This document shows, piece after piece, positions 44,862 to 54,176 of a stretch of DNA of 64,000 nt. Origin of the DNA: Acanthosepion lycidas (lineage: Eukaryota; Mollusca; Cephalopoda; Sepiida; Sepiidae); assembly GCA_963932145.1 (NCBI GenBank), contig OZ010571.1, positions 158,967,173 to 159,031,172 of the forward strand. Reading direction: 5' to 3'. The translations under genes and the position numbers were made by a program. The notes below the pieces were generated by a model that was not told the origin of the DNA, ran no database searches, and was given only the letters and a program-made list of their open reading frames with translations. Position 1 is the first letter of the stretch; each line of letters begins with the position of its first letter.

Positions 44862-45187
44862 AATGTTATTATAGCCAATTATTGAAATATACAATTTTAT
44901 CAAAAAGCTGGAAAGGGTGAAAAAAAAGGTTATAATTACTACGAAAGACAAATTAAAATAAGAGGAGAAGTAAAAATGAAAGAAAAAGTTAGCAATTATA
45001 AAAAGTGAAAGAGAGTGAGAGACAAGATGGCCAAAGAGTACAAAAGCCACAAAATTTAAGTACAACAGCCAATATTTTTTTCTCTTTTTTCATTCTATTC
45101 AATTTGCCATTTATAGTAATTATAAACTTTTTCTCTCTTTTTTCCCTGCTATTCAATAAAAATGTATATTTTAATGGCTATATGTGT
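44862..45187. repeat. Long inverted repeat (about 130-base arms)
   Basis: The left arm begins TATAGCCAATTATTGAAATA at 44871; the right arm ends ATTTTAATGGCTATA at 45183. Both share GGTTATAATTACTACGAAAG-like and AATTAAAATAAG-like blocks in opposite orientation. The two overlapping hydrophobic Phe-rich open frames on opposite strands are mirror images produced by this symmetry, not genes. Confidence 0.65.
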
Positions 45188-45221
45188 GTGTGTGTATCAG
45201 TTACACAATATATATTGGAAA

Positions 45222-45378
45222 AAATGGCACCATGATGAAGTCTACATCCGGGTTCATTAAAAAATATTGGTTTCCAGAGTATTTAAAAGCTGACAATTAC
45301 GGATACTATTTAATATAAAAATATATCCTGGCCTGACAATCCCTGTTTACAGGTTAAAACTTGAGTTGCTGAGGTAAG
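45222..45378 (+). repeat. PLE-tail-like repeat, copy 1
   Basis: Aligns with 49955-50115: CACATCCGGGTTCATTAAAA-type block, then TTTAATATAAAAATATATCC, then CCTGGCCTGACAATCCCTGT and TTACAGGTTAAAACT. The last part, CTGACAA, CCTG, TTTA, CAGG, then AAAAC, has the order of a hammerhead with lost core bases. Confidence 0.6.
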
Positions 45379-46971
45379 AATTTTTGAATATTTTATATGA
45401 GTCCTATTTTATATCAAGCAATCTTACTGCTTAGTATGGAAAAAGTTAGTATTAACTAAAAGTATGTTTAACATTAACTACTGCTAGTTAACAAGCAGCA
45501 GAACGAACACTTTTTAAATAAAAAAAACATTTTCTTGTTGGTTTACTGTAGTAAAACATGGAAAAATGCAAATTAAATTATTCTCTAAAAAACATCCTGA
45601 TACCAAACAGAAGTACATGAATTGACTGTTTAGTAAATTGAAGGATTTCTTAATAAGAATGCACAATGGTGGACCACATTTATGAATGAAAATATAAATA
45701 ATGATAATGGTGAAAATGAGGATGATTTTCACAGACATTAATACCCCCACCACCAGTTATTGAATTAATGACTTTCCAAAAAAAGACATGATTAATATCA
45801 TAAAGAAGATCAAATTTAGAAAATTAAAATAAATCATTTCCAACAGAAGTTTGGAAAACCACATTAAATTAATTTTAAATATGGTTAGTCTTGTAAAAGA
45901 TCATCAAATATGCATAAAGTAAACTGCAAAGCATACAGGAAAATAAGAGGAGAGAAGGTAAGAAGCTAGATTTCAGATCACTTATTCTTCTTTTAGAAAT
46001 ACTTTTAAAGGTGATAATAAACAGACTCTTCCTCAAAGGGAAATTTGTAAAGAAACATTTATAAAAATGACAAAATATTTTTACAATATACAAATTGTTA
46101 TACAATATAGGCATTGCCTAAAATTTTCCATATGCACTTAAAACTACCAAGGCAGATTAACAATTCACAAAAAACAATTTTTTTTCAACAACTAAGGAAT
46201 TTTAGCAACTTTCTTTTAGTTTATATATATCAATTTCTTACTAACAAAATAAACTTACTTCTCAAAGTTCACTCTTTGATTGAAGGGGATGAGAAAAGGT
46301 GACATACCTCAGTTGAAACTGATTCTTTTTGTTTTTTAGACAAAATCTTCAGAGTTTTGGAACAGGAATTGTCAAATATGAGAAACTCTCACAGGTTTAT
46401 AAATGACATTGATACTTAGAATCTTTTTCATCTTCACCAGCTATAGTAGTATTAGTAACTGTTTCTTATCCCAGGTTACAGCTTTTGTTGAACTGGTGGT
46501 CAAAACCATTTTAGTCACAGATCACAACAAGTGTGGTCTCCTTACTCATCCACAACACCAGTTTTTAATCATCCCAGGTTGCAGCTTTCTTGTCCATGTC
46601 ATCACTTTTAATCCTATATTACAGTTTTCTTACCTGGGAAGGGTCTATTCCTTTTTGACTTTCAGTCAAAATTTTCCTTCTTATATAGCAAAAATTGATT
46701 CCAACCAGACCACAACCAAAGTCTTTGGAGGGCATATATTTTTTTTTTATCTTCCTTGGCTAAAAATTTAGTAATCTCTATCCAGTCAAACAATGCCCAT
46801 ACACAATTGAAAATTGGCTGATTTTTGACAACATCAAAGCCAAGCTGTATGTTGTAAATCTTCATTTCAAAATGTTTAAACTGTCTGACTTCATTTTGCT
46901 GATTTTTTATAAACCATTTAGTTTCACTTTAGCAGGTTTTTATAACATCAATTTGGAGCTTTTTACAATTC
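45379..46971. other. AT-rich DNA, no gene
   Basis: No gene assigned. A CCCAGGTTNCAGCTTT block occurs at about 46472 and 46577. Confidence 0.5.
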
Positions 46972-46976
46972 TTTAC

Positions 46977-47229
46977 TGAAATAGAAGTGACAGTGACTTA
47001 CCAGGAGGAAAGCGAATTCACTGCCTCGCGTGTCGAACCATTCTCTGAGAGTCGGTCGTGCGTGCGTACGCCTACTGCCATTCTTATGCAGCAGACTTAT
47101 TTGCATAAGAGAACAACGCTACCATTAAAAACCAGGCGAGTGGACGTGGGAGGGCACGGCTCTTCTAGGCTTCGGCGAGACAAGACATATTGCTGACAGA
47201 AAGTGACAGCAATTTCTGGGCATCTGACA
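46977..47229 (+). repeat. 5' LTR of the Gypsy fossil
   Basis: 253 bases, starts TGAAATAGAAGTGACAGTGA and ends GGGCATCTGACA. Shares nearly its whole length with 48887-49143. Contains a stretch ACCATTAAAAACCAGGCGAG that may be promoter-proximal. Confidence 0.92.
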
Positions 47230-48008
47230 AGCTATTTCGGCGAATAAGGATGGCCGGTTTGATTTAAAAATTATTCCCAAGTTTGACGGGACTGGATCTG
47301 TGGTTGAATGGCTCGAGAGGTTGGAATTGGTGTGCAACCTATCAGGAGTGAAGCGGCTTGATCGTGTCATCCCTCTTCGCTTAACCAGGGGAGCATTCGC
47401 GGTTTACCAGCAACTATCTGCGGAAGAGAAATCGGATGTGGCTCGAATCAAGGGAGCATTGATGACAGCATTTTCCCCTGATAAATTCACGGCATACGAA
47501 CAATTCGAGGCACGTGTATTGCGTCCGGGTGAGACTATAGATGTATATTTGGCCGATCTACGGAAGCTGTCCATCCTTTCTGGAGGAGTGCCAGACAGTG
47601 CGATGGCATGCGTGTTCGTGCGGGGGCTTCCTGATCCTGTGAAAAGGCTCCTGCGGTCCTCAGCCAGGGCGGATAATATGTCTCTCGAGGAGCTATTGGC
47701 CCGAGCTCGGGCAATCATAAAGGACGAGACAGCAGAGAGGGAACCAGTTGTCATTGCAGACTCCTCGATCATCCTCAGACATGGGCCTACTTGTCACATG
47801 CTATGAATGTAATGGGCCCAATCACTTCACGAGGGACTGCGTGAAAAGGCGAAAGGCAACTAACGCGCATTGCTATCGATGCAACAAGACCGGTCATCTG
47901 GCCCAAAAATTGTCCAGGAAACGGAGGCGGGGACGAGACTTCAGCGCCAGTCCACTCCCCAAAACAGCAAGTAAACTCAGTGCTACCCATCATTACTGTG
48001 TGTGTTGA
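47230..48008 (+). pseudogene. Gag-like region with CCHC zinc knuckles (Gypsy fossil)
   Basis: The capsid-like part reads VEWLERLELVCNLSGV, AFAVYQQLSAEEKSDVARIK and DKFTAYEQFEARVLRPGETI with ELLARARAIIKDE at its end, typical of Gypsy gag. Two knuckles follow, CYECNGPNHFTRDC and CYRCNKTGHLAQ. The family role is to package element RNA. Treated as a fossil. Confidence 0.85.
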
Positions 48009-48880
48009 CGGCACACCATGTTCGGCCCTCCTTGACTCTGATCGATTGCGGCCCCACACGGTTTTCGATCTGTCGGCCGCTAGTTCGGCAAGACGCTGCA
48101 CACGTAATCCGGCAATTGGAGTCGGTGTTTTTCGAATGTGGTGCCCCAGTGGAGATCCTGGCTGATAATGACACTGCATTCCGCAGTCAGCAATTCAAAC
48201 AATTCACAGAAGAATGGGGCGTCCGATTCCGACCGCGCTGCGCATACAAACCATCTGGAAATGGTATTGTAGAGAGGTGTCATCGGACAATCAAACAGAT
48301 TGCTGCGCGAAAGAGCTGCTCTATTATGGAGGCCGTGTATTGGTATAACATCACACCCAGGGATGATGTGTCTGCCTCTTCTGCGCCCGCCAATCTGCTG
48401 CGTTCGTACAAGATTCGAATAAAAGGAATTGACGCTGTGCCCTCGCCTAACCAGACGACTTCGACTCGGTATAAAGAAGGAGACGCAGTTTGGGTAAAAA
48501 ATCCGCACGGACGCTGCACGTCAAAGTTTATGAAAGGTCATGACACGGGGATAAACTGTCCATATTTGGTAGTCATCGATGGGCTACCGCGGCACGTGGG
48601 AGATGTACGTCCACGGCTCACTATCATTGTTACCAGCGGATGATGGCGGTGACACAACATCAGGGAGTCATGAATGGCAAGAACCAAGCTCCAGTGCAAG
48701 CAGCAGCGACACTTCATCTGAAAGCGAGAAAGAGGTAGACTTGATCCTTATTGATCCCCCGGAATATGATTCAGACCAGGAGACATCTGACAATTCGGCC
48801 AGGGAGGAAGACATGGTTATACCACCGCGAAGGAGTGCAAGGGTGAAATGACCAGCCCCTCACTGTCACTTATCATACGG
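48009..48880 (+). pseudogene. Integrase-like region (Gypsy fossil)
   Basis: Contains LADNDTAFRSQQFKQF (second catalytic Asp region), YKPSGNGIVERCHRTIK (the SxGxVERxHRTIK block with the catalytic Glu), then RYKEGDAVWVKNPHGR and VVIDGLPRHVGDVRPR, a GPY-type C-terminal module. An acidic, Ser-rich tail SSSDTSSESEKE follows. The family inserts element DNA into host chromosomes. Treated as a fossil. Confidence 0.85.
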
Positions 48881-48886
48881 GGGGAG

Positions 48887-49143
48887 TGTAATAGAAGTGA
48901 TAGTGACTTACCAGGAGGAAAGCGAATTTGCTGCCTCGCGTGTCGAACCATTCTCTGAGAGTCGGTCGCGCGTGCGTACGCACGCCTACTGCCATTCTTA
49001 TGCAGCAGACTTATTTGCATAAGAGAACAACGCTACCATTAAAAACCAGGCGAGTGGACGTGGGAGGGCACGGCTCTTCTAGGCTTCGGTGAGATGAGAC
49101 GTATTGCTGACAGAAAGCGACAGCAATTTCTGGGCATCTGACA
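48887..49143 (+). repeat. 3' LTR of the Gypsy fossil
   Basis: 257 bases, starts TGTAATAGAAGTGATAGTGA, ends GGGCATCTGACA. Preceded by the purine tract GGGGGGAG at about 48879-48886. Confidence 0.92.
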
Positions 49144-49148
49144 TTTAC

Positions 49149-49620
49149 ACATCAAGTCTAGCAGTTTCTTTTTGAAAGTAACTATGTTAGTAACATTTCT
49201 AATTTTCTCAATTAGTTTTTCCTTCAATTCAGTATGTTTTAATAAAAATGGTTTTATATTCATTTTTATACATTCCAACATTTTCTTAGTTTTCTTTTTA
49301 TTAAAAATATTTTTTTATAAAATAAAATTTAAAAAAAAAGAAAAAAAAAAAAAAAGACACCATAAAATTATTCAGAAAATATTGACACAGAGGCCAAAGA
49401 AATTCCCTGAAAGGATTAATGATGGAATGAAAAAATTTAGACCAAAATTTTGAAAAGTCAGAATACAGACTTTTGAAGATTAGTAAAAAGATTATCCAAG
49501 ATATGTCCATTATACTTAGAATAGCTATATAATGGAATAATAATCATAATACATACTAAAGAGGGAGAAAATTGGACCTTCAATGGACAATATTTAACTA
49601 GTAATAAATATCATATATAA
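49149..49620. other. AT-rich DNA, no gene
   Basis: A-rich run at about 49327-49355. No recognised feature. Confidence 0.5.
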
Positions 49621-49624
49621 AGTA

Positions 49625-49870
49625 TATGTTAAATTTACAGAACATCCCACTATGATATATATTGGTTCCAGAGAATGTAAATTTAAACAGCAATGCAATA
49701 AACAGATGACATCTTTAAAGCTGAGTATCACAATAGTACTGCTCTCTCTGAATATGTTTGGTTTAAGTTAAAGAGAAAAGTTTGAGCCAAAATATAAGGT
49801 GTAATAGAAGAAAAAAAAATATAAAAGTTACACAGAAGGACCAAAATTTGCCAAGAAGAGAAGCTGGCAA
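49625..49870 (+). pseudogene. PLE GIY-YIG endonuclease fragment
   Basis: Plus-strand frames read HPTMIYIGSRECKFKQQCNK, then MTSLKAEYHNSTALSEYVW, matching the PLE nuclease blocks IYIGSTxxxFKxRxxxHxxSF and STALSKYVW. Only this domain remains. The repeat at 49955-50115 follows after an A-rich run and probably is the tail of the same element. Confidence 0.75.
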
Positions 49871-49954
49871 TTTTTTTTGTTTCCAAGCCCCAAACTAATA
49901 TTAAATAAAATTTAAAAAAAAAAAAAAAAAAAAGAAAAAAAAAAGAGATACTAT

Positions 49955-50115
49955 TAGTTAATATGGAACCAGGATGAAATCCACATCCGGGTTCATTAAA
50001 AAGAAAAAAAAAAAAAGTTTCCATTCTATTCAAATACAAACGTTGTGGAGGATATTTAATGTAAAAATATATCCTGGCCTGGCAATCCCTGTTTACAGGT
50101 TGAAACTAAAGTATG
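49955..50115 (+). repeat. PLE-tail-like repeat, copy 2
   Basis: Partner of 45222-45378. Has GAAATCCACATCCGGGTTCA, then AATATATCCTGGCCTGGCAA, CCTGTTTACAGG and TTGAAAC. The CCTG/CAGG hairpin before GAAAC resembles hammerhead stem II, but the preceding core is CTGGCAA, lacking the essential G. Confidence 0.6.
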
Positions 50116-50999
50116 GTAAGATTTTTTTTATAAACATAATTTTAATATTGACCATTTCCAAACATTTCACATTCATTGACCAAGCAGCCATTTCTATTTT
50201 CAGTTGAAATTTATAAAATCTTTCTCTTAAAACAATTTTTAAGGAAAATAGGATTCTCAAGTTTACTAACTGGTATCACTCTAACATTGATGAGGGCTTC
50301 CTTTATAATCTTTTGTTTGAAATAGTGTGGAAGATCAATGTCTTGATCATATCATGATTTTCTCTTCAAATTACATGTGACATCCATTTTAGTTGTTGCT
50401 GAAATTCCTCAAATGATGTGGTTTCTGTTATTAGGTAGTTCTTTGAAATTTTATAGAGCCAAAATTCACAAAGTTTGAAGAAGGATGATTCTGATGAAGA
50501 CCTTCACGCTTCATTCACTTGAAGCTTTTTTATATACTCATACACATATACACACCAAGTTTTCTTATGCAAGTCAATATTTCCATAATAAAACTTGTGA
50601 ATTATACAAATAAACAATCTCACTCAATCAAGTCCTATAGACAGATTCCTTGTAGATAATCTGTTTAGCAGTGCAAGATTTTAGTATTCAAGTTAAGAGT
50701 TCATCATATTCTAAATAATATATATGAAATAGTATATTGTTGGTTTGGTTTGGTTTACAGCATATCAATCTCAATGGGTCAAGTATATTGTTGATATTTA
50801 TTTTTAAATTAATAATATATATATATATATATATAAGAAATTTTTTTACCTCGAAAAAGAAAGATATTGTAAAGTTATTGAGTGCTATAAACAACATTGG
50901 AAATTGCAAAAAGCGAAAAATAACAAATCACAGAACAATTAATAAAGACATTTAAAACATTAGCAAGATAACAAGTAAACTGGCTTTAAGAATGATGCA
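50116..50999. other. AT-rich DNA with a (TA)n tract, no gene
   Basis: (TA)n at about 50815-50834. No recognised gene. Confidence 0.55.
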
Positions 51000-51290
51000 A
51001 TAATTGATTGATGATTTTTTTTTTTTTACAGCTTATCAACCTTTTGGGGGTTATTTAAAACTGGAATATATTTTGGGATTTTAAGAATATTATGGAGATA
51101 ATAATGATTTTCTAATACAAGCCTTACTATTTAACCCATAGCTGAGAGTAGAAGAGGTGAATCCATACCTTTCCCAAAGGTATTTGAACATAAGTGAATA
51201 TAATGAGCCCAATTTTTATTCTGAGCTTTATGAATTATGCCACCCATATGTCCAAGCTTACAGCCCCCGGTATAGCAACTAAACTGTCAC
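51000..51290 (-). repeat. tRNA-derived SINE, near full length
   Basis: Minus strand: head around GGGTGGCATAATTCATAAAG (box A-like), decayed box B region, TTCACTTATGTTCAAATACC, CTTTGGGAAAGGTATGGATT, CAGCTATGGGTTAAATAG, and the 3' tail AAATAACCCCCAAAAGGTTG, ATAAGCTGTAAAAAA, (AATC)n. The same tail ends the 5S-headed SINE at 58738, so both probably use one LINE's machinery. Confidence 0.7.
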
Positions 51291-51394
51291 AAAGATCAAA
51301 AAGAAAAAAACCTATTTGGGACAATTAGTATATTAAAATTGATTTTGCAGAAGTCATTTTTAGTGATTAATGTAATGTAAAGCTAAAATATTGA

Positions 51395-51730
51395 ATAGAC
51401 TTGATAGCTGGACAAGAGGCTGCAGCCTTCATGGAAATAGTCAACTAACAAAACTTAGAAAACAATGTAGAAGGGTAGAGCAATGTTTTGGATTTGTATT
51501 GTCAGCACCAAAATTATTAAGTCCTTTCAAAGTTGATGATGGTGCCAAAATAAATGCAGAAAATTACTCAAAATTCTCAAAGTAGCTTTAAGTAGATTCA
51601 GGCAAGGGAAGGTTTTAGTAAAGCTGATTGTTTAGTGCCAACCTTGCAAAAAGAAAAACAGTTTCAAATACAAGAAAATAATGGAATAGGTTCCAGCGAA
51701 GGTGAATCCAAAGAGAACCAGCAACCCTAC
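51395..51730 (+). pseudogene. Possible Tc1/mariner-type transposase fragment
   Basis: Open frame 51391-51585 contains FGFVLSAPKLLSPFKVDDGA then KINAENYSKF, resembling VMVWGGVSxxGKxPLVFVxxG followed by KINAxxYxxxL of mariner-like transposases. No catalytic residues can be confirmed. Confidence 0.4.
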
Positions 51731-52860
51731 ATTGCTGTCTGCTGACTGGGGCAATGACTGAAAAGAAGCTTAACACTAGATATCTGCAGTTCATTGCTGG
51801 AATTGGCTTAAGTAATTTTATCTTTTATAAAGAGATCTTTAGCTATTAACCTTGGGTTAATTTATGTTTATTATATAAGATACTCAAGTAAATATAAGCT
51901 TCATCTATTTTATTTTCTTTGAGCATGTAAAATTTAATCTTTATTATAAAAATCTTTCAGTGTGATTATCAAGAATTTTGTTGCAAATTTAATATTTGTT
52001 TCTATATTATTTCTATTTCTTTCTAAAACAGTATTTTTAAAAAAAGCACATTGAATTTTAAATTTAGCATCCTTCATAAATAGAAGGTAAAGATGTAAAT
52101 TTTCACACTGCAAAATTAATGATAAATATTATTAAGAATTTTATCACAAAGTTGATGTCATAATGAAATTCAGTAAATTTAATTTTTTTTTACTACTATT
52201 CTTAAAAAATATATCTATTTTAATAAGATACAAGGTGAGTAATATGTAATTTAAATGTTTTTAAAACTGTATTAACCTCTGTATTGATAAGGCTTTGAAA
52301 TTCCTACTTTTTCCATTCCTCATTTCACTTTCCAAACCCTAAAATTCCCAAGTCTAAATCAGAAATCATACATCTTTGAATTTCCGAATCCAATCATCAC
52401 AAAATTTCGCATTCATACAAACCTTAAATTCTTGATTGTGAATCACTAGTCCAAATTGTTCATGCCTTAAAATCTAAGAATCCACCAGCAACTTTTAGTT
52501 AATAAATGTTTACTTAATATCCATACCCCAAATCTTTCTCAAAATGGTAAAAAAAAATGTAGTGTGTAACATTGCCATGATAACTGTGACAAACAAAATA
52601 AGGTTTGTGTATTTCATTTTCCCCTAAGATTCAAATCTGTAAGAACTGCAGCTATCATTAAACAAAACTAAAATTATCAGCTTTTAAAATTTGTATTACA
52701 ATATTGATCAACAGGATTTTGTGTCAACCATTACATGCTAGAAATTGAACAATCAGCTGTTCATCCATGTTGAGTTTGTTTTTTTTTTATGGAAGTGTTC
52801 CATCATTTTTTTTTTAATGAAAATTTTTGAAAACTTCATGCTTGAATGTTACCATTCCGA
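51731..52860. other. AT-rich DNA, no gene
   Basis: No recognised feature. Confidence 0.55.
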
Positions 52861-52861
52861 G

Positions 52862-53280
52862 TTTATATATATATATATATATATATGTATATAACAGGTG
52901 TAATATTGGAGGAATCGAGACTTTCCTTATACAGTCTCAGTTGTGGTAGACTGGTTATGTCTTGAGAATGTCTGATGACAGGATACCCAAGATCCTAATG
53001 TACAGCCAATTAGATCAGGGTTACAGGAATGTAGGATGTCCATGGTTTAGATAAAAAGACAATCTGAAGAGCAACTTGTCAGCTGTCAATATACCTCATA
53101 ACACCCTCAAGTGGTTAGCCTTGGAGCGAGTAGAGTGGAGATCATGTTTTAGTGGACTCAGCATTTTTCAATCTGCTAGTCTGAATTATGAGATGTGAAA
53201 GCAAGATCCAAAAGGTCAGCGAATCTAACAATGACCTTATCCCCCAATCATCACTCTTGCTCCATATGTGGCCTCCTTTA
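52862..53280 (+). pseudogene. LINE RT C-terminal fragment after (TA)n
   Basis: After a (TA)n run (52864-52889), frames read GYVLRMSDDRIPKILMYSQL-like sequence, RCPWFRxKDNLKSNLSAVNI and TLKWLALERVEWRSCF, matching the GHVxRMPDxRLPKxxLYGEL...RYKDxLKxxL...WExxAxDRxxWR tail of LINE RTs. A family distinct from the Jockey copies here. Confidence 0.65.
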
Positions 53281-53389
53281 CAAATGATGTGGATGTTAAG
53301 TACGATTTAAGATTATCACACAAGATTCATAACTGAATCAATTGGTTAAATTGTCAGATCTTCATACATTGAAACCAACAGAAGAGTTC

Positions 53390-53392
<3 letters not shown>

Positions 53393-53435
<43 letters not shown>

Positions 53436-53447
53436 CACACACAGACA
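53393..53447. repeat. (TA)n(CA)n microsatellite
   Basis: TA run followed by CACACA and a short CAGACAGA. Confidence 0.95.
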
Positions 53448-54030
53448 GAGGGTGTATCAAAAATACTTTTACAAACTTTGGGGCGGGTTCCTCACACCAA
53501 AACAAGGACAAAAGTCCATATAATCATATGTCTGAAAATCCTTTCTTTTTGAATTATTAAGTTTAAAGAAAGTTTACAGGAGATGGTACTGTGTTGCCAT
53601 GTAGACTAGGTTACATTTGTCATTTGTGTAGATTTTTGGCTAGTCTGTATAGTAGTTAGTTAACTGAGAAGTGTTCCATTTAACAATGGCAAGATATTCA
53701 TGTTGTGAGCAGGCAGATATGATTTTTACATTCCGTCACATGAATGGTAATGGACGCGAGGCTGCACCGCTGTATCAGTTATCCAAATTTTGCTGCTATT
53801 TATTGCTGAGACAGGAACCATGGCACCACAAACTATGGATTGAGGAAGACCAAGATCCACTCATACACCTGACCACAAAGAACACATTCTACAGGTTTTC
53901 AGAGATGATCTGGGTATCAGCAAATGTCAATTGTACCACATGGAGGGTACTTCAAGAGCAAGTTCTGTATCCGTATCATTTGCAACATGTGCATGTTTTT
54001 TAGCCCTCAGATCACTCACCATGTGAGAAC
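53448..54030 (+). pseudogene. Mariner-type element, N-terminal transposase part
   Basis: Begins with TIR-like GGGTGTATCAAAAATACTTT at 53450. The open frame 53671-54003 starts MARYSCCEQADMIFTFRHMN then GNGREAAPLYQ, matching the MxxYSxxExADIIxxYGxxxGNGRxAxxLY start of a mariner-like group; ends CTTWRVLQEQVLYPYHLQHV, the TVWRVLxxxxLxPYHLQxVQ helix-turn-helix block. The catalytic half is missing. Confidence 0.65.
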
Positions 54031-54176
54031 TAGTGTGTGTGTTTGCTGATGATTGCATTTAGAATGAAACTATCACCTCAATGTCCACTTTTATATTTAC
54101 ATGCACTCTTTAACCAATAAATATAGCACACCATATAACTATATTTTATCATGCATATATATATATATATATATAC
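54031..54176 (+). repeat. HH2 repeat and (TA)n beside the inverted-end PLE
   Basis: CTGATGA 54046-54052, 13 bases, GAAAC 54066-54070, then CTCAATGTCCACTTTTATAT, AATATAGCACACCATATAAC and the TA run (54157-54174). Aligns with 30181-30330. Stem III is decayed. Confidence 0.55.

Larger units (their letters stand above)
46977..49143 (+). mobile_element. Fossil Ty3/Gypsy LTR retrotransposon
   Basis: Bounded by two LTRs, TG...CA, and by the 5-bp target duplication TTTAC (46972-46976 and 49144-49148). Parts in order: 5' LTR, a gag-like region with two CCHC zinc knuckles, an integrase-like region ending in a GPY-type C-terminal module, an acidic C-terminal tail, a purine-rich tract before the 3' LTR, 3' LTR. 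It is far shorter than a complete Gypsy element and carries few to several breaks; it cannot be autonomous. The LTRs differ by about ten substitutions and one small indel over roughly 253 bases (about 4 percent), so the insertion is moderately young. Much GC-richer than its surroundings. Confidence 0.95.

Noticed and set aside
46340-46394. Exon-like 55 bases with a strong acceptor (pyrimidine tract then TTTAG) and an open frame QNLQSFGTGIVKYEKLSQ ending at CAG before GTTTAT
   Set aside because: The donor is weak, the peptide matches no family I recognise and no neighbouring exon is visible.
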